A stretch of DNA of 64,000 nucleotides, from assembly GCF_026015965.1 (NCBI RefSeq), contig NZ_CP110383.1:963808-1027807 (forward strand), read 5' to 3'. Source of the DNA: Selenomonas sputigena (lineage in GTDB: Bacteria; Bacillota; Negativicutes; Selenomonadales; Selenomonadaceae). Positions 1-7,818 of the stretch are shown here, piece after piece (the stretch's first letter is position 1; each line of letters begins with the position of its first letter). The translations under genes and the position numbers were made by a program. The notes beneath the pieces were generated by a model. That model was not told the DNA's origin and searched no databases. It saw nothing but the letters and a program-made list of their open reading frames with translations.

Positions 1-948
1 TGGGACGGCGAGGTGCCGTTCGAAACGGTGGAGATTCCTTCGATCGACGATCCGAATACGCGCGCCATGGCGCTCCAGTCCGGTGAAGTGGACATGGCTG
101 TGAACATCGCCCCGGGCGACGTCGGCTTGTTCAACGATACGGGCAAGTATCATGTCGACAAGATTGCCTCGCTGCGCACGGTGCTCGCGCGCATCAATGA
201 AAAGGGCATCCTCGGCGATCCCAAGGTTCGCGCTGCGTTCATCAGCATGTGTGACCGCAAATCGTACAACGAAGTGATCTTGAAGGGCACCTTCATCGAA
301 GGCAAGGCTCCTGTTCCTCCTTCCCTTGATTATGGTTTTGATCAGCTTTCCGACCCTAACCACTACGATATCGAGCGTGCCAAGAAACTGCTTGATGAGG
401 CAGGCTGGAAGGATACGGACGGCGACGGCATCCGCGACAAGGACGGCAAGCCTCTGAGCGTCGACTTCATCATCTACAACAGCCGCGCCGAACTGCCGAT
501 CTATGCGGAAGCCGTGCAGGCGGACGGCAAGAAGATCGGTTTCGACGTTAAGGTGAAGACGGTCGACTACAATCTGCTCGACAAGATCGGTATCAACGGA
601 GAGTATGACCTGCTGATTTCCAATATCATCACGGCAAATACGGGCGATCCCGAGATTTATCTCAACTGGTACTGGCGCACGAACAAGGACGGCGACAACC
701 AGCAGAACGGTTCGGGCTACAGCAACCCCGAGTACGATGCAAAGTGCGCGGCTCTTGCTGTCGAGTTTGATCCGGCGAAGCGCCGTCAGCTCATGATCGA
801 GATGCAGCAGATTCTCTTGAACGATGCAGCTGCGCTCTTCCTCGGCTACCCCGAGACGAACATCATCAGCTCGACGAAGATCACGGGTGCGACGATGTAT
901 CCGTCCGACTACTATTGGATCACGAACAAGATCCGCCCGGCAAAGTAA
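1..948 (+). CDS. Peptide/nickel-type ABC transporter substrate-binding protein (C-terminal part)
   Basis: This is the C-terminal part of an extracytoplasmic solute-binding protein of family 5 (SBP_bac_5), the receptor of dipeptide, oligopeptide or nickel ABC importers. The frame is open from base 1, so the start, signal peptide and lipobox lie outside the window. Typical family features are present: a stretch with KVRAAF followed by a tract ending in KKLLDEAGW KDTDGDG (the 'helix then calcium-like DxDxDG' segment), and a C-terminal YWITNKIRPAK. It ends 18 bases before the first ATPase gene, in the same direction, so it belongs to that operon. The substrate cannot be told from this part: peptides, nickel or a metallophore are all possible. 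The permease genes are not in the window. Confidence 0.9.
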   Translation, partial: WDGEVPFETVEIPSIDDPNTRAMALQSGEVDMAVNIAPGDVGLFNDTGKYHVDKIASLRTVLARINEKGILGDPKVRAAFISMCDRKSYNEVILKGTFIEGKAPVPPSLDYGFDQLSDPNHYDIERAKKLLDEAGWKDTDGDGIRDKDGKPLSVDFIIYNSRAELPIYAEAVQADGKKIGFDVKVKTVDYNLLDKIGINGEYDLLISNIITANTGDPEIYLNWYWRTNKDGDNQQNGSGYSNPEYDAKCAALAVEFDPAKRRQLMIEMQQILLNDAAALFLGYPETNIISSTKITGATMYPSDYYWITNKIRPAK

Positions 949-966
949 GGAGAAAGGAAGAACGAT

Positions 967-1755
967 ATGCTTCTTGAGGTCAAAAACCTCCATATCCAAT
1001 ATGCCGGCACCGAGATGGTGCATGGCATAAGTTTTTCCCTCGATTCCGGCGAAGTATTGTCACTTGTGGGAGAGAGCGGCAGCGGCAAGACCAGCGTCAT
1101 ACGCGCAGTCTTGGGCTGCCTCCCCCACGAGGGGCACGTGAATGAAGGCGAGATCATTTTTTCCGGCGTGAACATGCTGAAAAATACGCCGAAGATGTGG
1201 CGTGACATCAGTGGGCGCAACATCTCGATGATTTTCCAGGACAGCGGCAGCATGATGAATCCCATCCGCACGATCGGCAGCCAGTTTGTCGAGTACATCC
1301 TTGAGCACAGCTCGATGGATCCACAGAAGGCGGAAAAAGAGGCGAAGGAAATGCTGGACAAGATGCAGCTTCCGAACCCCGATACCATCATGGACAGCTT
1401 TCCCTTTGAGCTTTCAGGCGGCATGCGTCAGCGCGTCGGCGTCGCCATGGCGATGTTCTTTCGTCCGCAGCTCCTCTTGGCAGATGAGCCGACTTCGGCG
1501 CTTGATGTTACGACGCAGGCGCAGGTGGTCAAGGAACTGATGAAAATCTGCCGCGAGGACGGCACGGCCATCATCCTCGTCACGCACAATCTCGGCGTTG
1601 CCACCTATATGTCGGACAAAATCATGGTCATGCAGAACGGGCACGTCGTGGAAGAAGGAACGTCTGAGGCGATCATCGAAAACCCGCAGGCGAACTACAC
1701 GAAGGAACTCCTGCATTCCGTGCCGCAGATCGGGGGTATGTCGTATGCCAGTTAA
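967..1755 (+). CDS. ABC transporter ATP-binding protein, DppD/OppD/NikD type
   Basis: A 262-residue ATPase subunit of a peptide/nickel importer. Walker A is GESGSGKT (about residues 36-43), the signature is LSGGMRQR and Walker B is LLLADEPTSALD, followed by the switch histidine in LVTHNLG. It starts at an ATG after a GGAGAAAGG-rich Shine-Dalgarno region and overlaps the next ATPase gene by 11 bases, so the two are probably translated together. It is shorter than classical OppD/DppD (about 320-340 residues) and lacks their C-terminal oligopeptide-transporter tail with the cysteine cluster, which its partner does have. The short form resembles NikD, but this does not settle the substrate. Confidence 0.92.
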   Translation: MLLEVKNLHIQYAGTEMVHGISFSLDSGEVLSLVGESGSGKTSVIRAVLGCLPHEGHVNEGEIIFSGVNMLKNTPKMWRDISGRNISMIFQDSGSMMNPIRTIGSQFVEYILEHSSMDPQKAEKEAKEMLDKMQLPNPDTIMDSFPFELSGGMRQRVGVAMAMFFRPQLLLADEPTSALDVTTQAQVVKELMKICREDGTAIILVTHNLGVATYMSDKIMVMQNGHVVEEGTSEAIIENPQANYTKELLHSVPQIGGMSYAS

Positions 1756-2725
1756 AAACGAAGAAGTCCTGCGCATCGAGCATATCACGAAGCGTTTCCC
1801 TACAGCTGACGGCCGTGCGCTCACGGCCTGCGATGATGTGAGTTTCTCCCTGTGCAAGGGGGAAACTCTCGGCATCGTGGGCGAGAGCGGCTGCGGCAAG
1901 AGTACGCTGGTCAAGACGCTCATGCAGCTTCATAAGCCGACGGAGGGCAAGATTTTCTTTCAGAACAAGGAAATCACATCTCTTACGGGAGAAGAAGCGC
2001 GGCAGAATCGCCGCAACATCCAGATGGTCTTTCAAGACCCCGGTACGGCGTTCAATCCCAAGATGAAGATCAAGGACATCCTTGCCGAACCTTTGCGCAA
2101 CTTCGGACTTTTGAAGACGAGTGCAGCGGAAAAGGCGAAGGAGCTATTGAACCTCGTCGAACTTCCCGCAGAATTTGCCGAGCGTTATCCCGGCAATATG
2201 AGCGGCGGGCAAAGGCAGCGCGTCGGCATCGCACGCGCATTGGCGCTTGAGCCGGAAATCCTCGTCTGCGATGAGGCGACGAGTGCGCTCGACGTCTCCG
2301 TACAGGAAAAGGTCGTCGAACTTCTGGCAAAACTGCAGAAGGAGAAGGGCATCTCCATCCTCTTCATCTGCCATGACCTGGCGCTCGTCGCGCTGCTCAC
2401 GCACCGCGTCGTCGTCATGTATCTAGGCAATGTCGTCGAAATCCTGCGCGCAAAGGATCTGCCCAAGGCGAAGCATCCCTATACGCAGGCCTTGATGAAG
2501 TCGGTCTTTCCGCTGCAGCCCAAGGGCAAGGCGGACGTTCAGCTTCTTCGCGGCGAGATTCCGAGCCCACTCGATGTGCCCAAGGGCTGTCCTTTCCAGA
2601 ATCGCTGTGACAAGTGCATGCCGGTCTGCAAGGAAAAGAAGCCTGCTCGCATGGAACTTTCCGAGGGACATATCGTAGCATGTCACCTTTTTGCAAAAGA
2701 TCAAGAAGAGACAAAGGGCGCCTGA
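1745..2725 (+). CDS. ABC transporter ATP-binding protein, DppF/OppF/NikE type
   Basis: A 326-residue second ATPase of the peptide/nickel importer. Walker A is GESGCGKS, the signature is MSGGQRQR and Walker B is ILVCDEATSALD. The C-terminal oligopeptide-transporter extension is present, with the family's cysteine-rich tail (GCPFQNRCDKCMPVC). I start it at the ATG at 1745 (MPVKNEEVL), inside the end of the preceding gene. A longer open frame upstream lies wholly within the preceding ATPase gene and is not expected to be translated. With the binding protein and first ATPase it makes the visible end of an operon whose permeases must lie upstream of the window. Confidence 0.92.
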   Translation: MPVKNEEVLRIEHITKRFPTADGRALTACDDVSFSLCKGETLGIVGESGCGKSTLVKTLMQLHKPTEGKIFFQNKEITSLTGEEARQNRRNIQMVFQDPGTAFNPKMKIKDILAEPLRNFGLLKTSAAEKAKELLNLVELPAEFAERYPGNMSGGQRQRVGIARALALEPEILVCDEATSALDVSVQEKVVELLAKLQKEKGISILFICHDLALVALLTHRVVVMYLGNVVEILRAKDLPKAKHPYTQALMKSVFPLQPKGKADVQLLRGEIPSPLDVPKGCPFQNRCDKCMPVCKEKKPARMELSEGHIVACHLFAKDQEETKGA

Positions 2726-2741
2726 AACGAATCGTGCAGTT

Positions 2742-2783
2742 GACGATGATATTCTTAAAAAGAAAAAGATTTTTATTATCGTC
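2742..2783 (+). terminator. Possible weak terminator after the ABC operon
   Basis: An imperfect hairpin with arms GACGATGATA (2742-2751) and TATTATCGTC (2774-2783), one G.U pair, and a large A-rich loop. It sits between the ABC operon and the MATE gene, and its 3' arm runs into the next promoter. The loop is long and the tail is poor in T, so it is a weak call. Confidence 0.3.
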
Positions 2784-2812
2784 TTGTTGCAAGGAAGGCT
2801 TTGTTGTATAAT
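2784..2812 (+). promoter_or_regulatory. Sigma-70-type promoter for the MATE gene
   Basis: TTGTTG (2784-2789), a 17-base spacer, then a perfect TATAAT (2807-2812). It lies about 50 bases upstream of the proposed MATE start, in the first real intergenic gap after the ABC operon. Confidence 0.65.
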
Positions 2813-2864
2813 TGGCAACGGTAATTATGTGACGAGCTGGAAACAAAGGGGCTTGGGACGATTT

Positions 2865-4196
2865 ATGACATTGACCTCTCACGATCGCAAGTATCTCGCA
2901 ATCGCTATGCCTGCCGCCATGGAAGGCGTATTCATGAATCTCTTGGGCATGGCGGATCTCGTCATGGTCGGCGCCTTGGGCACGTTGTCCATTGCGGCAA
3001 TCGGCGTCTTCGAGCAGCCGCGTATGGTGCTTCTGACCGTTGCGCGTTCCTTTGCCTCCGTGGTCGTGCTCTTGGTGGCACGTCATATCGGGGCGGGAAG
3101 GCGGCGAGAAGCGGGAGAGGCTCTTCTGCATTCGGTGTTCATCACGATGCCGGTTCTTGCTGTCATGCACCTTGCAGCCTTTCTCTTCGTAGACGATGTG
3201 CTACTCCTCATGGGAGCAAAAGAGGAGTATTTCGCTCTTGCGCACAGCTATGCGGCGATTGCCGTTGCGGCAGTCTTCTTTCTGTCCGTGGCGACGCTTC
3301 TGCAGGCAGTGCTCATCGGCTTCGGCAATACGGCGCTCGTGCTTGCTGTCAATGTGACGAGCAATGTCATCAATGTCATAGGCAATGCATTCTTGATTTT
3401 CGGTCTCGGGCCGTTTCCGGCGCTTGGCGTCGAGGGCGCGGCGATTGCCACGCTCTTAGGCTCGTTGTTTGCTTTCCTTGCGACGCTTGTCGCGCTTTTC
3501 CGCTTGGGCATTTTTCGTGGAATGCAGAAGATTTTTCCCGATCTGCCGTTTTTGCGGGAATTCGGCAGTCTCTTTGCCGGGATTTTCGGCGAGATGGGCT
3601 GCGAGCGCGTCGGCATGGTGCTCTATTCGCGCATGGCAGTGGAACTCGGTACGATTCCCTTCGCCGTGCACAGCATCTGCATGAATTTCTGCGACCTTTA
3701 CTATGGCTTTGCTCAAGGCATGGGCAAGGCGAGCATGGTGCTTACCGGCCAGTCCTGCGGCGCACGCCGCGCACATGGCTGGCGCGCCTACCTGCGTGCA
3801 GGCATCCGATGGGGGCTGGCATTCTCTCTGCTCGCCGCAGTATTGACGGCAGTTTTCTCAACTTCCATCATCGGTTTCTACGACCGCGATCCTGCGGTCA
3901 TCACCATGGGAACGCCCATCATGCTCTTCGTGGCGGCAGTGAGTTTCCCCGAGGCCTTGGCGCTGATTTTTGCCGGAATCCTGCGCGGCAGCGGCAAAAC
4001 GGGGCAGGTGGCGATGTGCTACTTCGTCAGCGTGACCTTCTTGCGCCCGCTCTTCACGGCATTCCTGCTTTACGTGCTCGGCCTCGGCATCTTGGGCGCA
4101 TGGATTGCGCTCGCCTTTGACCAGTGCTTGCGCGCAGCGGCATCGGGCTTCCTCGTGCGGCGCGTGCGTGTCGCAGAGCTGATGGGCAAGGATTAA
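2865..4196 (+). CDS. MATE family multidrug/metabolite exporter
   Basis: A 443-residue integral membrane protein with about twelve hydrophobic segments arranged as two similar halves, as in the MATE (multi antimicrobial extrusion) family of Na+- or H+-coupled exporters. The N-terminal part (MEGVFMNLLGMADLVMVG) matches the usual MATE TM1 pattern, and the segment with GSGKTGQV and a following helix near residue 375 matches the late TM region of such proteins. I start at the ATG at 2865; an in-frame extension upstream to 2691 would read through the end of the preceding gene and across the promoter, so I reject it. It has its own promoter. Substrate unknown. Confidence 0.9.
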   Translation: MTLTSHDRKYLAIAMPAAMEGVFMNLLGMADLVMVGALGTLSIAAIGVFEQPRMVLLTVARSFASVVVLLVARHIGAGRRREAGEALLHSVFITMPVLAVMHLAAFLFVDDVLLLMGAKEEYFALAHSYAAIAVAAVFFLSVATLLQAVLIGFGNTALVLAVNVTSNVINVIGNAFLIFGLGPFPALGVEGAAIATLLGSLFAFLATLVALFRLGIFRGMQKIFPDLPFLREFGSLFAGIFGEMGCERVGMVLYSRMAVELGTIPFAVHSICMNFCDLYYGFAQGMGKASMVLTGQSCGARRAHGWRAYLRAGIRWGLAFSLLAAVLTAVFSTSIIGFYDRDPAVITMGTPIMLFVAAVSFPEALALIFAGILRGSGKTGQVAMCYFVSVTFLRPLFTAFLLYVLGLGILGAWIALAFDQCLRAAASGFLVRRVRVAELMGKD

Positions 4197-4240
4197 GGAA
4201 AAATAATCTATTATAGAAGTATTCAGGAGGAATTTCATTC

Positions 4241-5524
4241 ATGAACAAGAAATTTTTAACGGCAGCACTTGCTGCGGCACTTTCCTGCACGACAGTTTCC
4301 GCCTTTGCGGCGGCGAATCCCTTCGCCGATGTGCCGAGGGATCATTGGGCCTACGATGCCGTGGCTGAGCTTGCTGATGAAGGCATCATCGAGGGCTATG
4401 GCGACGGCACGTATCGCGGCGAAAACGAGATCACGCGCTACGAGATGGCGCAGATGGTCGCCAAGGCGATGGCGAAGGAAGATCAGGCCAATGCACAGCA
4501 GAAGGCAATGATTGACCGCCTCGCAGCCGAGTTCTCCGCAGAGCTCAGCAACCTCGGCGTGCGCGTCGCCAACCTTGAAGACCGCATCGACAACGTGAAG
4601 TGGGGCGGCGAGATGCGCTACACGGCTAAAAAGACGATGTTCCATGATGGACCGGATTCTTCTATGAACCGTTTGGAACTTCGCTTGAAGCCCGTCGCCA
4701 CAATCAACGATCACTGGCTCGTGCGCGCTCGAATCGACGGCCGCGCTGATATGAAGACCGATACGGCAGGTTCGATGCAGCTCAAGCAGGCGAATGCTGA
4801 AGGTCACTACGGCGCATGGACGATTGAAGCAGGCATGTTTCCTGTGTGGACGGAGCAGGGCGTCATCTTGGATGACAATATCTCCGGCGGACAGGTCACC
4901 TATGCGGGCGACAAGGTCACGGCGGTTCTGACGGGAGGCCGTATCGGCAAGGGCAGGTTTGTTGCTCGCTATACGCCTGATGGCTCAGAGATTTATCCTT
5001 TCAAATCGACTGGCGACTTCGGCAAGGCGGCGCTGACCTTCCGCCCGAGCAGCAAATTTGACATCACGGGAGAGTACGTCCATATCGGAGGAGTTGATAC
5101 CGAAAACTATACTCCCGAAACGAAAAGATACGGCAGCAACGATCTCGGCATCTGGGGCGTCGGCGCGAGCTACAAATTTGACAAGAATGTCAAGCTCAGC
5201 GGGTACTATGGAGAGAACACGAAGGGCGACCTTGAGAAGAAGTTCAACCGCAACTACAATGCCGAGCTTAGGTACAAGGGTGCTTCGAAGGCTGACCACG
5301 GCTCCTTCGGCCTTTACGCCGCCTACCGTCATCTCGGCAACATGAGCGTTGTCGCGCCGACGTTCTCGGGGGCTGAGGCTAGTTGGAAGGGCTGGGAAGT
5401 CGGCGGCGAGTACACGTTCGCGAAGAACATCGTCGGCTATGTTGCCTACTTTGACGGCGAGAATATCGTGGACCATGGGCGAGATGTAAAGAAACTCTGG
5501 TCCCGCATCCGCTACTTCTTCTGA
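4241..5524 (+). CDS. SLH-domain outer-membrane porin (OmpM-like)
   Basis: A 427-residue outer-membrane protein. A signal peptide (MNKKFLTAALAAALS, cleavage near AFA-AAN) is followed by one S-layer-homology domain (about residues 27-82: NPFADVPRDHWAYDAV ... ITRYEMAQMVAKAM), a short coiled-coil linker (about 85-120), and a beta-barrel-like C-terminal region rich in alternating aromatic residues that ends in RIRYFF. This design is that of the OmpM porins of Negativicutes, which tie the outer membrane to peptidoglycan through the SLH domain. A strong Shine-Dalgarno (CAGGAGGAA) precedes the ATG. It is followed by a strong terminator. No clear separate promoter is visible in the 44 bases after the MATE gene. 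Confidence 0.93.
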   Translation: MNKKFLTAALAAALSCTTVSAFAAANPFADVPRDHWAYDAVAELADEGIIEGYGDGTYRGENEITRYEMAQMVAKAMAKEDQANAQQKAMIDRLAAEFSAELSNLGVRVANLEDRIDNVKWGGEMRYTAKKTMFHDGPDSSMNRLELRLKPVATINDHWLVRARIDGRADMKTDTAGSMQLKQANAEGHYGAWTIEAGMFPVWTEQGVILDDNISGGQVTYAGDKVTAVLTGGRIGKGRFVARYTPDGSEIYPFKSTGDFGKAALTFRPSSKFDITGEYVHIGGVDTENYTPETKRYGSNDLGIWGVGASYKFDKNVKLSGYYGENTKGDLEKKFNRNYNAELRYKGASKADHGSFGLYAAYRHLGNMSVVAPTFSGAEASWKGWEVGGEYTFAKNIVGYVAYFDGENIVDHGRDVKKLWSRIRYFF

Positions 5525-5543
5525 TTCCCATATTGCACAAACA

Positions 5544-5584
5544 AAAATTCGAGAGGCGATTTTCACCGCCTCTCGAATTTTTTA
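5544..5584 (+). terminator. Strong intrinsic terminator after the SLH porin gene
   Basis: A perfect 15-bp stem, AAAATTCGAGAGGCG (5544-5558) pairing with 5567-5581, with an 8-base loop and a T-rich 3' side. It closes the porin transcript and insulates the his operon promoter. Confidence 0.9.
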
Positions 5585-5602
5585 TACGTTTGGAGGAATT
5601 AC

Positions 5603-5631
5603 TTGCAGCATATAAGAATCAATGCTATAAT
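5603..5631 (+). promoter_or_regulatory. Promoter of the histidine operon
   Basis: TTGCAG (5603-5608), 17-base spacer, TATAAT (5626-5631) with an extended TGC just before it. It is the only good promoter seen upstream of the TrpR-like gene, and the following genes are nearly all overlapping or closely spaced, so it probably drives the whole his cluster. Confidence 0.75.
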
Positions 5632-5652
5632 AAAATAGTATTTTCGCAAAGT

Positions 5653-5668
5653 AAAGAACTAAAGAACT
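5653..5668 (+). repeat. Tandem 8-bp direct repeat in the his operon leader
   Basis: AAAGAACT occurs twice head to tail (5653-5660 and 5661-5668), about 20-40 bases after the promoter's -10 box and just before the TrpR-like gene. It could be part of an operator, but nothing besides its position supports this. Confidence 0.4.
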
Positions 5669-5691
5669 CATTGCTTCGATAAAAGGACGGG

Positions 5692-6036
5692 ATGGACATG
5701 ATCAACGAAAAGCTGCGCAGCGAGTTGAGCGATCAGCTTATGGCGGCAGTCTTGCTCCTGCGCAATACAGAGGAAAGCTATGCTTTTTTTGAGGACATTT
5801 GCACGGTCGCCGAGCTCAAGGCGATGGCACAGCGACTCGAAGTGGCGTCCATGCTGCGGCGGGGGAATACATACGATGCGATTGTGGAGCGAACGGGAGC
5901 CAGTACGGCGACGATCAGCCGCGTAAAGCGCTGCCTGAATTACGGCGCCGACGGCTACGAACTTGTGCTGGAGAGAATGCGGCAGAAAAAGGACGAAAAA
6001 AATAGGCAAGAGGTGGATGAAGATGTCCGAAAATGA
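5692..6036 (+). CDS. TrpR-related YerC/YecD family regulator, candidate histidine repressor
   Basis: A 114-residue DNA-binding protein of the TrpR/YerC/YecD superfamily. The N-terminal helices (LSDQLMAAVLLLRNTEE) and the helix-turn-helix (LRRGNTYDAIVERTGASTAT followed by ISRVKRCL, about residues 55-85) fit the family: a TrpR-like all-alpha dimer. It is the first gene after the his promoter, and its end overlaps the next gene, hisZ, so it is co-transcribed with histidine synthesis. TrpR-family proteins named HisR have been proposed by comparative genomics as histidine-responsive repressors in Gram-positive bacteria. The context here fits that role; the effector is inferred. The start could be ATG 5692 or ATG 5698; both follow an AAAAGGACGG ribosome-binding site. 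Confidence 0.88.
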   Translation: MDMINEKLRSELSDQLMAAVLLLRNTEESYAFFEDICTVAELKAMAQRLEVASMLRRGNTYDAIVERTGASTATISRVKRCLNYGADGYELVLERMRQKKDEKNRQEVDEDVRK

Positions 6037-7207
6037 ATGGATTTTTGGGATTCCCTACGGAACGCGGGATCTCATGCCGCAGGAGGCGCAGGAAAAGCGC
6101 CATGTGGAAGCGGCGCTCATGGGGCTTTTCCGTCTCTGGGGCTACGATGAGATCGCGACGCCTGCTATCGAGTACCTTGACACCTTGACGATGGGAAACG
6201 GGCGCTGCCTGGAACCGCAGATGTTCAAACTCTTCGCTCAGGACAACAGGACACTGGCGCTGCGCCACGAGATGACGACGCCCATCGCGCGTCTTGTCGC
6301 GAGTCGCATGAGGGAGGAATCTCTGCCGCTGAAACTTGCCTATATCAGCAACGTTTTCCGCTCGGAGCAGGCGCAGGCGGGGCGGCAGTGCGAATTCAAT
6401 CAAGGCGGCGTTGAGCTCATTGGCACAAGCGCCGTCGCGGCTGATGCCGAGGTCATCGCCTTGGCCATCGAAGGCATCCGCTCGGCAGGGCTGCAGGATT
6501 TTCAAGTTTGCCTCGGGCAGGTCGACTTCATCGGTGGCATGATGCGCCAGATGCACTTCACCGAGACGCAGCAGGAGCGCGTCACACTTGCCCTGGAGCG
6601 GCACGATCTCGTAGAGCTTGCCGCAATCGTGGAGGAAACGGATCTTCCCGCTGCGGCAAAGGAGGGCATGAAGCGAATTCCCACGCTGCACGGAAAGAAG
6701 GATGTCCTGTACGAAGCCTACAGCATTGTATTGAACGAGCAAGGGCGAAGGGCGCTCGACAATCTGTCGGAGATTTATCGCCTGTTGCAGGAATACGGCG
6801 TCGCCGAATACGTCTCTTTCGATCTCGGTGTGATTCGCGACTTGAATTATTATACGGGGATGGTGTTCGAGGCGTACGCCCCAGGGTTAGGCTATCCTAT
6901 ATGCGGCGGCGGACGCTACGACCAACTGCTTGCGGGCTTCGGCAATCCTTGCCCCGCCACAGGTTTCGCGCTGGGCATCGAGCGCCTGCTTCTTGCAAAG
7001 GAGCGTCAGAGTCAAGAGCGAATTCTGCCGTCCAAAGATTGCTACATCGCCTATGCACACGACAAACTGCCCGAGGCGCTGCAAGAGGCAAGGAAACTGC
7101 GTGAGCAGGGGAAGACATGCGAAACGGCGTTTCAGGCGCAGGCAGAGCAGAAGGCCGACGAGTACAGAAAATCCAAGGGCTATAAAGAGCTCATCTACAT
7201 TTCATGA
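6023..7207 (+). CDS. hisZ: ATP phosphoribosyltransferase regulatory subunit HisZ
   Basis: A 394-residue paralogue of histidyl-tRNA synthetase lacking tRNA-charging function. It is the regulatory subunit that the short form of HisG needs for histidine feedback and activity. Class II synthetase motifs are recognisable (FGIPYGTRDLMP at the N-terminus, RHEMTTPIARLVA, FRSEQAQAGRQCEFNQ, and the GGRYDQLLAGFG motif near residue 300). Its length is below that of a full HisRS (about 420-430), as expected without the complete anticodon domain. The start at ATG 6023 has an AGAGG site nine bases upstream; ATG 6017 is an alternative. The 3' end overlaps the HD gene by 4 bases. Presence of HisZ agrees with the short HisG encoded downstream. 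Confidence 0.93.
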   Translation: MSENEWIFGIPYGTRDLMPQEAQEKRHVEAALMGLFRLWGYDEIATPAIEYLDTLTMGNGRCLEPQMFKLFAQDNRTLALRHEMTTPIARLVASRMREESLPLKLAYISNVFRSEQAQAGRQCEFNQGGVELIGTSAVAADAEVIALAIEGIRSAGLQDFQVCLGQVDFIGGMMRQMHFTETQQERVTLALERHDLVELAAIVEETDLPAAAKEGMKRIPTLHGKKDVLYEAYSIVLNEQGRRALDNLSEIYRLLQEYGVAEYVSFDLGVIRDLNYYTGMVFEAYAPGLGYPICGGGRYDQLLAGFGNPCPATGFALGIERLLLAKERQSQERILPSKDCYIAYAHDKLPEALQEARKLREQGKTCETAFQAQAEQKADEYRKSKGYKELIYIS

Positions 7208-7728
7208 AACAGAGGGTTCTGCAATTCCTCCATGCCCTCACAGCGCATCTGAATGAAAGCGATCATGCTTTTGTGCGCCGGTTTCTTGCCGAAGGGGAGC
7301 GTGCACTGTTCTATGCGATGGACGTCATCGATCAGCGTCATGCGCTTCATACGGCATATACGGCATTGGAATTGGCGCACAAAAAAAACGGCGTAGACGA
7401 AATTTTTCTCGTACGCATCGCTCTCCTGCACGATGTGGGGCGCGTGAAAGGCGACCTCGGCCTTTGGGGAAAGGTCGCCGTCGTTCTCTTGAACCGCTTT
7501 CTGCCGCGCTTTTCGCGCCGTCATGCGACTGTCTCGCGCGATGGCATCTTCGGTTTTTGGCGTCATGCGCTTTACGTCTATTATCATCATGCCGAAATCG
7601 GCAGTGAGAAATTGCGTCTCTTGGGATGCAGCAGGGAGGCGTCTGTCGTGCGTCTGCACCATGCTTCGCCCACAGCCGGAGACTCGATGGAACTGCAGTT
7701 GCTGCGGCAGGCGGACAGTCTGAATTAG
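7204..7728 (+). CDS. HD-domain phosphohydrolase-like protein inside the his operon
   Basis: A 174-residue protein of the HD superfamily of metal-dependent phosphohydrolases. The H...HD...D pattern is visible: H46 (DQRHAL), H76-D77 in LLHDVGR, a histidine pair at 128-129 (YYHHAEIG), further histidines at 152-153 and D171 (RQADSLN). Its ATG overlaps the hisZ stop (ATGA), so it is probably translationally coupled. HD proteins hydrolyse phosphate esters of nucleotides and small metabolites. No substrate can be assigned, but the operon lacks a recognisable histidinol-phosphate phosphatase, which makes a role in histidine synthesis worth testing. It could also be an unrelated passenger. A small repeat element separates it from hisG. 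Confidence 0.8.
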   Translation: MKQRVLQFLHALTAHLNESDHAFVRRFLAEGERALFYAMDVIDQRHALHTAYTALELAHKKNGVDEIFLVRIALLHDVGRVKGDLGLWGKVAVVLLNRFLPRFSRRHATVSRDGIFGFWRHALYVYYHHAEIGSEKLRLLGCSREASVVRLHHASPTAGDSMELQLLRQADSLN

Positions 7729-7731
7729 TGA

Positions 7732-7794
7732 AAGCACTGATAAATTCAGCCGCCCATCTTCACACGTCCGGGTGATCTCGTTTTATCAGCGCTT
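7732..7794. repeat. MITE-like inverted-repeat element, copy 1
   Basis: A 63-base intergenic element bounded by AAGCACTGATAAA (7732-7744) and TTTATCAGCGCTT (7782-7794), which pair at 12 of 13 positions. Its first 51 bases match positions 30071-30121 at 40 of 51 bases, so it is a dispersed repeat rather than a local hairpin. It has no coding capacity, as expected for a miniature inverted-repeat element or a REP-like sequence. It lies between the HD gene and hisG and would form a stem-loop in the his mRNA, where it could affect termination, stability or processing. Confidence 0.65.
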
Positions 7795-7818
7795 CCTTAG
7801 TGATTCGAGGTGTAATTG

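Noticed and set aside
1598-1744. Upstream extension of the second ATPase gene
   Set aside because: It lies inside the first ATPase gene in another frame; the family start fits ATG 1745.
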